Shown one piece after another: positions 1 to 7,074 of a stretch of 11,284 nucleotides of DNA. This DNA is from CBFHND01 sp965657085 (GTDB lineage: Bacteria; Pseudomonadota; Alphaproteobacteria; Rhodobacterales; Rhodobacteraceae), in assembly GCA_965657085.1 (NCBI GenBank), contig CBFHND010000048.1:1-11284 (forward strand), given 5' to 3'. Under the pieces are notes generated by a model. That model saw only the letters and a program-made list of their open reading frames with translations, searched no databases and was not told where the DNA came from. A program made the position numbers and the translations under genes. Positions within the stretch are counted from its first letter, which is position 1. Each line of letters starts with the position of its first letter.

Positions 1-775
1 TGATGGGATCGGCGCTCATCAATGTGCGCACCGACGTTTGGTCGAAGACAACCTTCGCCAGATGTGCGGCATAGTGCGCGCGCGCGGCGATCAGGACGAA
101 GGCCCCGATCATCAGTTGCCACAGGCCCGCGATCATCGCCCCCTGAAACAGGGCCATGACGCCCAGGGCCATGAGCATATAGGCCACCACGGCGCCGGAG
201 CGGGCGGCGACCTCGGTTGCGGCCAATGCGTCGCCGGTGCGATGCCACAGGTAGGCCCGCAACACGCGCCCCCCGTCCAGCGGAAAGGCCGGCAGGCAAT
301 TGAAGAGTGCGAGTATCAGATTGATCATCGCCAGATAGGCCAGCACGTGCAGGACGGCGGGGGCGGCCGTGCCAATGGCTGCAATCTGTGCGAGGGCCCA
401 GAACCCGAAGGCAAGGCACATCGACATCACCGGCCCGGCCACAGCGATCCAGAACTCGACCCGTGCCGAGGTTGGTTCGCTGTCAAGTTCGGCCACGCCG
501 CCAAACAGAAACAGGGTGATGCCCTTGATCGGTACGCCCAGTTGGCGGGCGACAACCGAATGTGCCAGTTCGTGCAGCAGGAGCGATGCAAAAAGACCCA
601 ACATCGCGATCACCGCCATCATCCCATACGCGGCCTCGGTTTCATTCGGCAGAACGCGTGGGAAATACTCTTGCGACAGGCTCCAGGTCACAAGGGCGGC
701 AATGATCAACCAGCTTGGGTCGACCTTGATGTCGAATTTGTTGAGAGTGAAGATTTTGACCGCGTTGGAAAACAT
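1..775 (-). CDS. M50-family (site-2-protease-type) membrane metalloprotease, C-terminus cut by window edge
   Basis: The product is a polytopic inner-membrane zinc metalloprotease that would cleave substrates within or next to the membrane. The 258 visible residues carry the zinc motif HELAH at residues 68-72 (catalytic Glu69). The second zinc-ligand motif, NCLPAFPLDGG, spans 159-169 (Asp167). Both sit in hydrophobic segments, with further membrane stretches near 21-32, 50-68, 108-133, 142-158 and 196-230. The last visible residues (RTLMSADPI) look like the start of a CBS domain, as in the M50 subfamily with a C-terminal CBS pair (for example Rv2625c of Mycobacterium tuberculosis); the CBS part lies outside the window. 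The ATG at 775 is chosen because AAGGA lies about 10 bases upstream and no better start is seen. A FNR-type promoter precedes it. The substrate is unknown. Family assignment is firm; the CBS tail is inferred. Confidence 0.9.
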   Translation of the reverse strand, partial: MFSNAVKIFTLNKFDIKVDPSWLIIAALVTWSLSQEYFPRVLPNETEAAYGMMAVIAMLGLFASLLLHELAHSVVARQLGVPIKGITLFLFGGVAELDSEPTSARVEFWIAVAGPVMSMCLAFGFWALAQIAAIGTAAPAVLHVLAYLAMINLILALFNCLPAFPLDGGRVLRAYLWHRTGDALAATEVAARSGAVVAYMLMALGVMALFQGAMIAGLWQLMIGAFVLIAARAHYAAHLAKVVFDQTSVRTLMSADPI

Positions 776-796
776 GTTGAACCCGTCCTTGTGCCG

Positions 797-837
797 ACTA
801 TAGCCGCCGCGGTGATGCGCGATTTGACATGGCTCAA
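797..837 (-). promoter_or_regulatory. FNR/CRP-type box and -10 element for the M50 protease gene, in a divergent intergenic region
   Basis: TTGACATGGCTCAA at 824-837 keeps the full TTGA-N6-TCAA core of the FNR consensus TTGAT-N4-ATCAA, with differences at positions 5 and 10. On the minus strand TATAGT (802-797) matches five of six bases of TATAAT. It places a start of transcription near 790, with the box centred near -40.5, class II activator geometry. The leader would be only about 15 bases and begins with the AAGGA ribosome-binding site. Towards the plus-strand exchanger gene the box has no convincing -10 at the matching distance, so control in that direction is uncertain. FixK, Dnr or NnrR-type regulators bind near-identical sites. 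Confidence 0.6.
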
Positions 838-894
838 ATGCCAGCACTTGCGTGAAATCAAATACCTGGCCTGAAAACCTGCTAGCATCTGGCG

Positions 895-1932
895 ATGCAT
901 GTTCCTGTGACCACCCTAGCCCAGAGCATATTTGTCTTTGTCATCTGTGCCGGTTGCGTCTGGATTGCGGGGGCGCGGCTGGCCTATCTGGCCGACGCAC
1001 TGGCGGACCGGTTCAAGCTGGGCAAATCGATCGTGGGTCTGCTGCTTTTGTCCTCGGCGACCTCTTTGCCGGAAATCGCCACAACGCTGTCCGCCGCCGT
1101 TCAGCAGTCGCGCGATCTGGTTCTGAACAACCTTTTCGGCGGCATCGCCTTGCAGACGGCCATTCTGGCAATGTCGGATTTTCTGGCGCGGGGGCCGATC
1201 ACCAACTATCCGCGCAAGGCCAACCACGCGCTTGAGGCGACCTTGTTGGTGTTGCTGTTGTCGGTGGCCCTCATCATGGTTCATCTGGGCGAGACGTTTG
1301 TCTTTGCGGGCATCGGCTTTGGCAGCTTTCTGATCGCGGTGGTTTATGCGGGTGCGATCTGGCTTTTGCGACGGTACGACGACAGCAGCGATTGGGTGCC
1401 TGTCGATCTGCCGGATCCCGATCCGCTTCCGTTTCCGGCGCCCACGGGTCTGTCGGAGCGGCCAGACAGCGCGCTGATCTGGCAGACGGTTGCGGCCTGC
1501 TTTGCCATCCTTGGCTTTGGCCTTTTGCTGGTTCTCTTTGCAGAGCGCATCGCCGATCAATCGGGCCTTGGGTCCGGTTTCGTGGGGGTCACGATTCTGG
1601 CCGCGGCCACGTCCTTGCCTGAACTGACCACCAGCATCGCCGCGGTGCGGATCGGGGCCTATACCATGGCCATCTCGAACATCTTTGGCAGCAACCTGAT
1701 CATGCTGGTGCTGGTCTTTCCGGCCGATATCCTGTTTCGCGCAGGGCCAATCCTGCAGGACACCTCGCGCACCGTGAGCCTGTCGCTGGCCTTTGGGCTG
1801 GCCGTGACGGCCATTTACCTGACCGGGCTGATCGTGCGGCGCAAACCCCGGGTCGGGGCCATCGGGCTGGATTCGATCCTTGTTCTGGCGACCTTCCTGG
1901 GCAGCCTCGCGGCCTATTACTACGTGCGTTGA
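895..1932 (+). CDS. CaCA-family cation antiporter (Na+/Ca2+-exchanger-like)
   Basis: This 345-residue integral membrane protein probably exchanges Ca2+ (or another cation) for Na+ or H+ across the inner membrane. It has the two inverted alpha repeats of the CaCA superfamily. Alpha-1 runs from about residue 48 with ATSLPE at 55-60 and NNLFGG at 78-83. Alpha-2 runs from about residue 231 with ATSLPE at 238-243 and SNIFGSN at 261-267. The acidic Glu60 and Glu243 correspond to the ion-binding glutamates. A hydrophilic, Asp/Pro-rich loop (about 158-193) separates the halves. Alpha-1 lacks the GSN found in alpha-2 (GGI instead), a mild asymmetry. The ATG at 895 starts the first hydrophobic segment, but its Shine-Dalgarno is poor. 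The gene converges on the cation ATPase gene, with 13 bp of overlap at the stops. Ion specificity cannot be read from the sequence. Confidence 0.91.
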   Translation: MHVPVTTLAQSIFVFVICAGCVWIAGARLAYLADALADRFKLGKSIVGLLLLSSATSLPEIATTLSAAVQQSRDLVLNNLFGGIALQTAILAMSDFLARGPITNYPRKANHALEATLLVLLLSVALIMVHLGETFVFAGIGFGSFLIAVVYAGAIWLLRRYDDSSDWVPVDLPDPDPLPFPAPTGLSERPDSALIWQTVAACFAILGFGLLLVLFAERIADQSGLGSGFVGVTILAAATSLPELTTSIAAVRIGAYTMAISNIFGSNLIMLVLVFPADILFRAGPILQDTSRTVSLSLAFGLAVTAIYLTGLIVRRKPRVGAIGLDSILVLATFLGSLAAYYYVR

Positions 1933-4496
1933 CCCCATAGGCGCAGCGTTTTGAATGCTTCGGGCACAATCAGGATCGGCACGGCAAAAAGCCCGATCCA
2001 GATCCACTGGTCAAGGCCAATGGGCACCGTGCGCAACAGGGTTTGCAGGGGCGCCCAATAGACCGCCAGCACCTGCGCGCCCAACGTCACGGCCAAAGCG
2101 CCCAATAGAAACGGATTGCTGAACCACCCGATCCGCCAACTGTTCAGGCGCAGGGACCGGAAGGCAAAAACACTGACCTTTTCAAAGACCACCATGGCCG
2201 TGAAGGCCGTTGTCCGGGCCAATTCGACACCCTGATCCATCAGGTGAAAAAAGATCCACAGGCTCGACAGCCCGGTGTAGGTGCCCAGCAGGATGATGGT
2301 CAGGACACCGCCGGCTCCAAGGATCGCAGTGTCCTTGCGGCGCGGTGCCTGTTGCATCTGGTCGGGTTCGGATTTTTCCAACCCCAGCGCCACGGCAGTC
2401 ACGCCGTCGGTCACAAGGTTCATCCACAGGATTTGGGTGGCCAGAAAGATCAACGGCCCACCAACGGCGATGTTGACGACCAAGGCGATCACTTCGCCTG
2501 CATTGGACGACAGCAGGTAACGCACGAATTTCTGTACGTTGGCAAACTGGCGCCGCCCTTCGCCGATGGCGCGTACGATGGTGGCAAAGTTGTCATCAAG
2601 CAGCACAAGGTCAGAGGCATCGCGCGCCACATCCGTGCCCCTGATCCCCATCGACACGCCGATGTCCGCCTGTTTCAGGGCCGGGGCATCGTTCACGCCG
2701 TCACCTGTCATCGCCACGATCTGCCCTTGCGCCTGCAGGGCCGACACGATGCGCATTTTCTGTTCCGGCTTGGTGCGCGCAAAGAGGACGTCGCGGCCCA
2801 ACACCTGCGTCAGCTGCGCATCATCAAGCGCATCAAGCTCCGCGCCCGAGACATGCTGCTCTACGGGCAGGTCCAGTTGCGCCGCGATGGCGCTGGCGGT
2901 GATCGGACTGTCGCCGGTGATCATGATCACCCGAATGCCCGCTGTCCGGGCCAGCGCAATGGCCGAACGCACTTCGGAACGCGGCGGATCGATCAACCCG
3001 ACGAGCCCCAGAAAGGCCATACGTTCTTCGGATATCTTGGCGTCCTCCGCCACGCGCCGGGCCAGCGCAATCACGCGTAACCCGTTCTCGGCCAGCTTGT
3101 GATAGGCTTGGGTGATGGCGGCATGATCCTCCCCGGTCATCGCGCGTGTCCCGTCTTGGGTCATCACTTCGGTGCAAATCTCCAGAACCTGTTCGGGGGC
3201 GCCCTTGGTCAGGATCATGGCATCGCTGTCGGACTGATAGAGGATGGACATCCGCTTGCGCGCGCTGCTGAAGGGAATCTCGGCGCGCACCGCGTTCTCT
3301 TGCGGCAGCGGGCACCAGCCTTTGTAGGCCAGCGTGATCAGCGCGCCTTCGGTGGGCGCGCCAACCATGTGCCACTGCGCGCCATCGCGGTTCAGGCGCG
3401 CGTGGCTGCAACTTTGGCCTGCGTGCAACAGCGCATCCAGAACCGCATCATCCGCGGCCCGTATCCGCGCGCCTTCAAAGGCGATGTGGCCAGCAGGGTC
3501 ATAGCCGGTGCCTGTCACCTCATAGCTGCGATCAAGGGTCCAGACCTTGGTGGCGGTCATCTTGTTTTCGGTCAGCGTGCCGGTCTTGTCCGTGCAGATC
3601 ACGGACGCCGCCCCCAGCGTTTCCACCGCCTGCAACCGGCGTGCAAGCGCGTGTTGGCGCACCATCGTTGTCGCCCCCAGCGCCAGCGTGATCGTGACAA
3701 CGGCAGGCAACCCTTCGGGCACCATTGCAACGGCCAGCGACAGGCCGGTCATGACCATCTCTGTCAGATCACGCCCCAGGGCAATGCCCAACCCCATGAC
3801 CCCCGTCGCCACCAGAAGAGCCGCCCCGCCAAGCTGTCGCGCCAGTTGCCCCAGCTTTACCTGAAGGTTGGTTGTCTTGGTGCCCACGGACCCGGTGAGG
3901 TGGGCAATCTTGCCAAATTCCGTCGCGGCCCCGGTGGCGGTGACACGCGCCTCGGCCCGACCAGAGGTCACGGAGGTGCCTGCAAAGACACTGGCCACGT
4001 CTGTCTCCAGCCCCTTTGAGACAGGAATGGATTCACCTGTCAGAACGCTTTCATCCACAGCGAGTTCTGCGGCGCGCGTCAGGGTGGCGTCGGCCGCGAT
4101 CTTGTCACCCGGTGACAGCACGAGGATATCGCCCGGCACCACGTCGCGCGCCGGGATGATCTGTTCCTGCCCATCCCGCAGGACGATGGCCTGCGGTGAC
4201 AGCATGTCCCGCAGCGCAGTCAGCGCGGTTTCCGCCTTCCATTCCTGAACAAAACCAAGGCTGGCATTCAACACTACAACCAACCCGATGGTGGCCGCGT
4301 CCATCGTTTCGCCCAAGGCCAATGCCACCCCGGCGGCAGCGATCAGGATCAGGACCAGAAAGCTTGAGAACTGGCGCATCAGCACGCGCCACGGCCCCGC
4401 CTGCTTCGTCGCGGGCAATTCGTTCCAGCCATGGACCGCGCGGGCCTTCAGAACCTCTTGGGATGTCAGGCCTTTGATGGAAGCAGCGCGGGGCAA
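1920..4496 (-). CDS. P2-type cation-transporting ATPase (Ca2+-ATPase-like)
   Basis: This 858-residue P-type ATPase would pump a cation, probably Ca2+, across the inner membrane using ATP. Motifs appear in family order: actuator TGES (153-156), PEGLP in M4 (260-264), phosphorylation site DKTGT (303-307, Asp303), KGAPE in the nucleotide domain (431-435), MITGD (525-529) and TGDGVNDAP (597-605). Cation-site residues of SERCA type are present in M4 (Glu261), M5 (NAGE, Asn665 and Glu668) and M6 (NLVTD, Asn693, Thr696, Asp697). The M8 glutamate of SERCA site I seems absent by eye alignment, so one Ca2+ per cycle is plausible. There is no N-terminal metal-binding domain, which argues against a Cu/Zn pump. 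The start is TTG at 4496: an in-frame TGA lies nine bases upstream, and GAGG sits seven bases before it. It is the last gene of the minus operon, 49 bp after the transpeptidase. Confidence 0.94.
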   Translation of the reverse strand: MPRAASIKGLTSQEVLKARAVHGWNELPATKQAGPWRVLMRQFSSFLVLILIAAAGVALALGETMDAATIGLVVVLNASLGFVQEWKAETALTALRDMLSPQAIVLRDGQEQIIPARDVVPGDILVLSPGDKIAADATLTRAAELAVDESVLTGESIPVSKGLETDVASVFAGTSVTSGRAEARVTATGAATEFGKIAHLTGSVGTKTTNLQVKLGQLARQLGGAALLVATGVMGLGIALGRDLTEMVMTGLSLAVAMVPEGLPAVVTITLALGATTMVRQHALARRLQAVETLGAASVICTDKTGTLTENKMTATKVWTLDRSYEVTGTGYDPAGHIAFEGARIRAADDAVLDALLHAGQSCSHARLNRDGAQWHMVGAPTEGALITLAYKGWCPLPQENAVRAEIPFSSARKRMSILYQSDSDAMILTKGAPEQVLEICTEVMTQDGTRAMTGEDHAAITQAYHKLAENGLRVIALARRVAEDAKISEERMAFLGLVGLIDPPRSEVRSAIALARTAGIRVIMITGDSPITASAIAAQLDLPVEQHVSGAELDALDDAQLTQVLGRDVLFARTKPEQKMRIVSALQAQGQIVAMTGDGVNDAPALKQADIGVSMGIRGTDVARDASDLVLLDDNFATIVRAIGEGRRQFANVQKFVRYLLSSNAGEVIALVVNIAVGGPLIFLATQILWMNLVTDGVTAVALGLEKSEPDQMQQAPRRKDTAILGAGGVLTIILLGTYTGLSSLWIFFHLMDQGVELARTTAFTAMVVFEKVSVFAFRSLRLNSWRIGWFSNPFLLGALAVTLGAQVLAVYWAPLQTLLRTVPIGLDQWIWIGLFAVPILIVPEAFKTLRLWGQRT

Positions 4497-4507
4497 AGGG
4501 TTACCTC
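4497..4507 (-). promoter_or_regulatory. Ribosome-binding site fixing a TTG start for the P-type ATPase
   Basis: Read on the minus strand, GAGG (4507-4504) is followed by seven bases and then TTG at 4496. No in-frame ATG is available upstream, because a TGA stop lies nine bases before the TTG. The short non-coding gap 4497-4545 shows no hairpin or promoter that I can recognise, consistent with readthrough from the preceding genes. Confidence 0.65.
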
Positions 4508-4545
4508 ATGCGGGGGAAGTGATGCGTTCAGGGGTGAGACGCAGG

Positions 4546-5325
4546 TCAGTCTGCGGACGTATCAAGGCAGGACATTTGATCGACACGCACCAGATCCGGG
4601 GCCGTGCCGGACACGCGGCCCAGTTTGTAGATGTCCGGGTAGGTGACGATCCTGCCCTCGGCATCGGGAAAACGCAGGAAATAGCCCAGCGTCACCGGGA
4701 TCGGTGGGGCAGGGGCGTCGAAGGTGCGCCTGCCATAGGCATGCCGGTGCACTTCGCTGAGGCTGGTGTTGAGGACAAAGGCGGCCAGTTCGTCCCACTT
4801 TTGCACCCGGACACACCCATGCGACAGGGCGCGGTTGTCTTGCGCAAAAAGGGCACGCCGGTTGGTGTCGTGCAGGTAGACCAGCAGCCCCGGTTGCAGG
4901 CGGATCGCGGCAAGGCCCAGCGGGTTGCGTTCGCCGGGGGGCCAGACCCGGTCGGGATATTCCCCGCTTGCGATCATCGAGGGTGTGGGCCGCCACGTGG
5001 GACGGAACCGGACCGCAGAGACATAGGTGGTGAGCCGGGGTGTCCGGTGCCACGGCGCGCCCACGATGACACGGCTGCGCAAGGCCGGTTTGCCATTCTC
5101 GAAAGCGATCAGTTCAAAGGCCGGTATGTTGACAAGGATTGCCTTGCCCTCCTTGGGCACGACAAAGTCGACGCCCGCCCGGTTGATCAACCTTTGAAAG
5201 GGTTCGGCGGGGGCGGCGTAGGTCAAAGAGACCACAAACACAGCCGCAAGCAACACGCAGGCCTGATATCTGGCCCAACCTGGGTGCAGCAGCGATTTAG
5301 CGGGGCAATTTGGGTCAGTTGTCAA
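4546..5325 (-). CDS. YkuD-domain L,D-transpeptidase (YcbB-like catalytic region)
   Basis: The product is a periplasmic enzyme expected to form 3-3 peptidoglycan cross-links or attach proteins to the wall through a cysteine acyl-enzyme. It is 259 residues long from the TTG start. A single N-terminal hydrophobic stretch (about 22-38), ending in AAPAEP, is a signal peptide or membrane anchor. The YkuD core shows VIVGAPWHRTP, then RFRPTWRPTPSMI, which resembles the P-x-W-x-x-P-x-S motif of the YcbB group. The catalytic motif is HD at 152-153 followed by SHGCVRV at 168-174, with nucleophile Cys171. No LysM or peptidoglycan-binding domain is seen, so it is a short form. The start is TTG at 5325, six bases after a perfect AGGAGG; a GTG 33 bases upstream lies before that site. 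It overlaps the preceding gene by 11 bp, implying translational coupling. Confidence 0.92.
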   Translation of the reverse strand: MTTDPNCPAKSLLHPGWARYQACVLLAAVFVVSLTYAAPAEPFQRLINRAGVDFVVPKEGKAILVNIPAFELIAFENGKPALRSRVIVGAPWHRTPRLTTYVSAVRFRPTWRPTPSMIASGEYPDRVWPPGERNPLGLAAIRLQPGLLVYLHDTNRRALFAQDNRALSHGCVRVQKWDELAAFVLNTSLSEVHRHAYGRRTFDAPAPPIPVTLGYFLRFPDAEGRIVTYPDIYKLGRVSGTAPDLVRVDQMSCLDTSAD

Positions 5326-6202
5326 GGGGTACCTCCTGAGTGGCATAGTGATCTTCACACTCTTTTTCGCGCCCGCGAATGACCCGCAGACCTTTCAGCG
5401 GCCCGCCTTTTTGGGTCACCACGGTGGCAAGCCCTTCGGGTGCGTCATCCTGTTCGAAATAGATCACGACCCAATCGCGGGTTGCGCCATAGCGATGCGC
5501 AGCGGCGGTGTTGGAAAAGATGGCTGTAAACCGCCAGTCCTCGCGTTCGGTGTGCAGGATGGGAATGCGCAACGTGCCGGTGTCGTTGAACCGACGCGGC
5601 CTGATCGTGGGAAGGGCATTCAGGGTTGTGAGGTATTGCCGGTCCACCGACAGAATGTCCTGTACCGTTGGAACAGGCGCGGTGGCGCTCTGGCCACGGG
5701 GGCGACGCCGCCCCAGCATGTCGTTCAGGGAATGGCGTATCGCATCAATGCGGCGGCGCCCGACGCCTTTGACCGTGTCCAGACGCCCGTCGTGGGCCGC
5801 GGTTTCCAGGGCCTCGAGCGTGTCGATGTGCAGCGTGTCATGGATCGACCGGGCAAGGGTGGGGCCAATCGTCGGTACGGTTTGAAACAGGGCTTCGGGG
5901 TTGCTTGATCCTCGCAGCCGGGACACCATCCGCAGATCGCCGGTGTCCAGCAACTCGATGATCGCACCGGCAATCGAAGGCCCTACAGTCTGCAAGTCTT
6001 CCAGCCCGCTCCGCCCGCCACGGCGATACACATCGCGCAAGGACAGGGTCATGCGCTGCACGTGTTCCGCGGCATCCCGGTAGGCCCGCACCCGAAACAG
6101 GGATGCATTCTGCTGATCAAGCAAATCCGCAACTTCTCCGAGCTTTTCGGCGATGAATGCGTTTTCCGCCAGATCAGCCGTTTGTTCCGGTGCATTGACC
6201 AT
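5315..6202 (-). CDS. Helix-hairpin-helix protein resembling the N-terminal domains of DNA polymerase X, without the polymerase
   Basis: This 295-residue cytosolic protein is probably DNA-binding. Residues 14-160 resemble the 8-kDa and fingers regions of family X polymerases: an ADLLDQQNASLFRVRAYRDAA segment near 25-45, then three helix-hairpin-helix elements at about 70-88 (TVGPSIAGAI), 108-127 (TVPTIGPTLARSI) and 143-159 (TVKGVGRRRIDAI). The nucleotidyltransferase palm and PHP domain that normally follow are absent. A basic linker (163-170) leads instead to a different domain of about 110 residues, with HTEREDWRFTAIFSNT near 217-232, RDWVVIYFE near 242-250 and a terminal GREKECEDHY. I recall similar two-part proteins in other Proteobacteria, annotated only by the HhH domain. 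The role is unknown; DNA repair or structure-specific binding is a guess. It is the first gene of the minus operon and starts with ATG; its Shine-Dalgarno is weak. Confidence 0.85.
   Translation of the reverse strand: MVNAPEQTADLAENAFIAEKLGEVADLLDQQNASLFRVRAYRDAAEHVQRMTLSLRDVYRRGGRSGLEDLQTVGPSIAGAIIELLDTGDLRMVSRLRGSSNPEALFQTVPTIGPTLARSIHDTLHIDTLEALETAAHDGRLDTVKGVGRRRIDAIRHSLNDMLGRRRPRGQSATAPVPTVQDILSVDRQYLTTLNALPTIRPRRFNDTGTLRIPILHTEREDWRFTAIFSNTAAAHRYGATRDWVVIYFEQDDAPEGLATVVTQKGGPLKGLRVIRGREKECEDHYATQEVPLDN
5332..5337 (-). promoter_or_regulatory. Perfect AGGAGG ribosome-binding site for the L,D-transpeptidase
   Basis: On the minus strand AGGAGG is followed by six bases and a TTG in the transpeptidase frame. 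The site lies inside the last codons of the upstream helix-hairpin-helix gene, so ribosomes ending there at 5315 could reinitiate. It makes the TTG at 5325 a better start than the GTG at 5358 or the ATG at 5346, both of which lie upstream of the site. Confidence 0.7.
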
Positions 6203-6240
6203 TTCTTTGTGCCATCCGTGTTCTGCGGCCCTTTGAACCC

Positions 6241-6282
6241 AACATAAGCAGGGGCCGCAGCCCGTGATTTGATCCCGGTCAA
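6241..6282 (-). promoter_or_regulatory. FNR/CRP-type box and -10 element between the HhH operon and the DUF5765-like gene
   Basis: TTGATCCCGGTCAA at 6269-6282 differs from TTGAT-N4-ATCAA at one defined position. On the minus strand TATGTT (6246-6241) matches four of six bases of TATAAT. It begins 29.5 bases from the box centre, predicting transcription from about 6234 with the box at -41.5 and a 32-base leader to the HhH gene. In the plus direction the same spacing falls on TTGGAT (6305-6310, three of six), with a start near 6317 and the membrane-protein ATG at 6331. The box could therefore serve both genes; the minus side has the better -10. Confidence 0.62.
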
Positions 6283-6330
6283 TATCGCGGCGGCCAATTG
6301 CTGTTTGGATGGTCTTCAGCAGGGAACGTT

Positions 6331-7065
6331 ATGTGTTGGAGTTCTGAAGTTACTGTCGTCATGGTCGGGGTTGGCGTTGCTGCCACTGCCGTCACGGCCC
6401 TGCGCCGTGACGCGCCCGCCATCTGGCTGACGCTGGGCTATTTCACCCTGATGGAAGTTTTGCAGGTCTGGGGCTACCGCGTGATTGACCAGTGCGGTAC
6501 GGCGTCGAACCAGACAGTGACCGTGCTGTCCTATCTGCACATCGTGTTCCAGCCTTTCGTGATCAACGCCTTTGCCATGGAACTGGTGCCACCGGCGGTC
6601 AAACGACGCGCGCGGGCATGGGTTTATGCGGCCTGTGCGGCCTTGGCTGCGGTGATGTTGTTGCAAATCGCGCCGTTGCAGGGCTTTGGCACCTGCCAGC
6701 CGGGCAGCCCCTTGTGTGCGGAACGCTGGTGCACGGTGTCGGGCGAATGGCATATCGCGTGGGAGGTGCCCTACAACGGTCTGATGCTTGCCCTTGAAAA
6801 GGGCATGGGCTTTTACCCCGGGTTCCCGACCTACATGCTGGCCGTGTTTGTCTTGCCTCTGTTCTATGGCGCGTGGCGTTTTGTGCTGATGCATGCGGTG
6901 GCCGGGCCGATCCTCGCGTGGTCCCTGACCAATGATCCCAATGAGATGCCCGCAGTCTGGTGCCTCTTTTCGATCGCCCTGCTGCTCATCGCGCTCAGCC
7001 CGCTGGTGCGCAGATCGGTGACGTCCAACAGGTGGTGGGGCAGGGCCATCGCGTTGTCCGACTGA
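6331..7065 (+). CDS. Polytopic membrane protein of unknown function (DUF5765-like)
   Basis: The protein has 244 residues and about seven hydrophobic segments, so it sits in the inner membrane. I match it from memory to the DUF5765 family, whose members begin with MCW and share long stretches such as LGYFTLMEVLQ (35-45), YLHIVFQPF (68-76), WHIAWEVPYNG (140-150) and LTNDPNEMPAVWC (199-211). No biochemical function is known to me. Candidate ligand residues are His70, His141 and His188, near or inside membrane segments, and Cys55, Cys122, Cys129 and Cys134; a bound metal or haem, or a redox role, is possible but unproven. The ATG at 6331 is preferred because AGGGA (6321-6325) lies five bases upstream and it gives the MCW start. 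A TTG 33 bases earlier has no support. A FNR-type box lies about 50 bases upstream. It converges on the next gene with a 9-base gap and no visible terminator. Confidence 0.85.
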   Translation: MCWSSEVTVVMVGVGVAATAVTALRRDAPAIWLTLGYFTLMEVLQVWGYRVIDQCGTASNQTVTVLSYLHIVFQPFVINAFAMELVPPAVKRRARAWVYAACAALAAVMLLQIAPLQGFGTCQPGSPLCAERWCTVSGEWHIAWEVPYNGLMLALEKGMGFYPGFPTYMLAVFVLPLFYGAWRFVLMHAVAGPILAWSLTNDPNEMPAVWCLFSIALLLIALSPLVRRSVTSNRWWGRAIALSD

Positions 7066-7074
7066 CGCAGGTGA

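Noticed and set aside
38..874. Long plus-strand open frame opposite the M50 protease.
   Set aside because: It is antisense to a gene with clear zinc-protease motifs, is rich in His, Gln and Gly in the way of mirrored GC-rich codons, and shows no domain or ribosome-binding site.
916..2007. 363-codon minus-strand open frame opposite the CaCA exchanger.
   Set aside because: The plus strand encodes both CaCA alpha repeats across this interval. The antisense product is low-complexity Arg/Gln/Gly without motifs.
2244..4019. Plus-strand open frames (278 and 306 codons) opposite the P-type ATPase.
   Set aside because: The minus strand carries every P-type ATPase motif in order through this region; these frames are compositional shadows.
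5326..5358. GTG (5358) or ATG (5346) start for the L,D-transpeptidase.
   Set aside because: Both lie upstream of the perfect AGGAGG whose spacing fits the TTG at 5325.
6298..6330. TTG start adding 11 residues to the DUF5765-like protein.
   Set aside because: The ATG at 6331 has AGGGA at good spacing and gives the MCW start I recall for the family.
7066..7074. Possible bidirectional terminator between the DUF5765-like and USP-like genes.
   Set aside because: The gap is only nine bases, and I found no GC-rich stem with a T tract there or at the 1920-1932 overlap.
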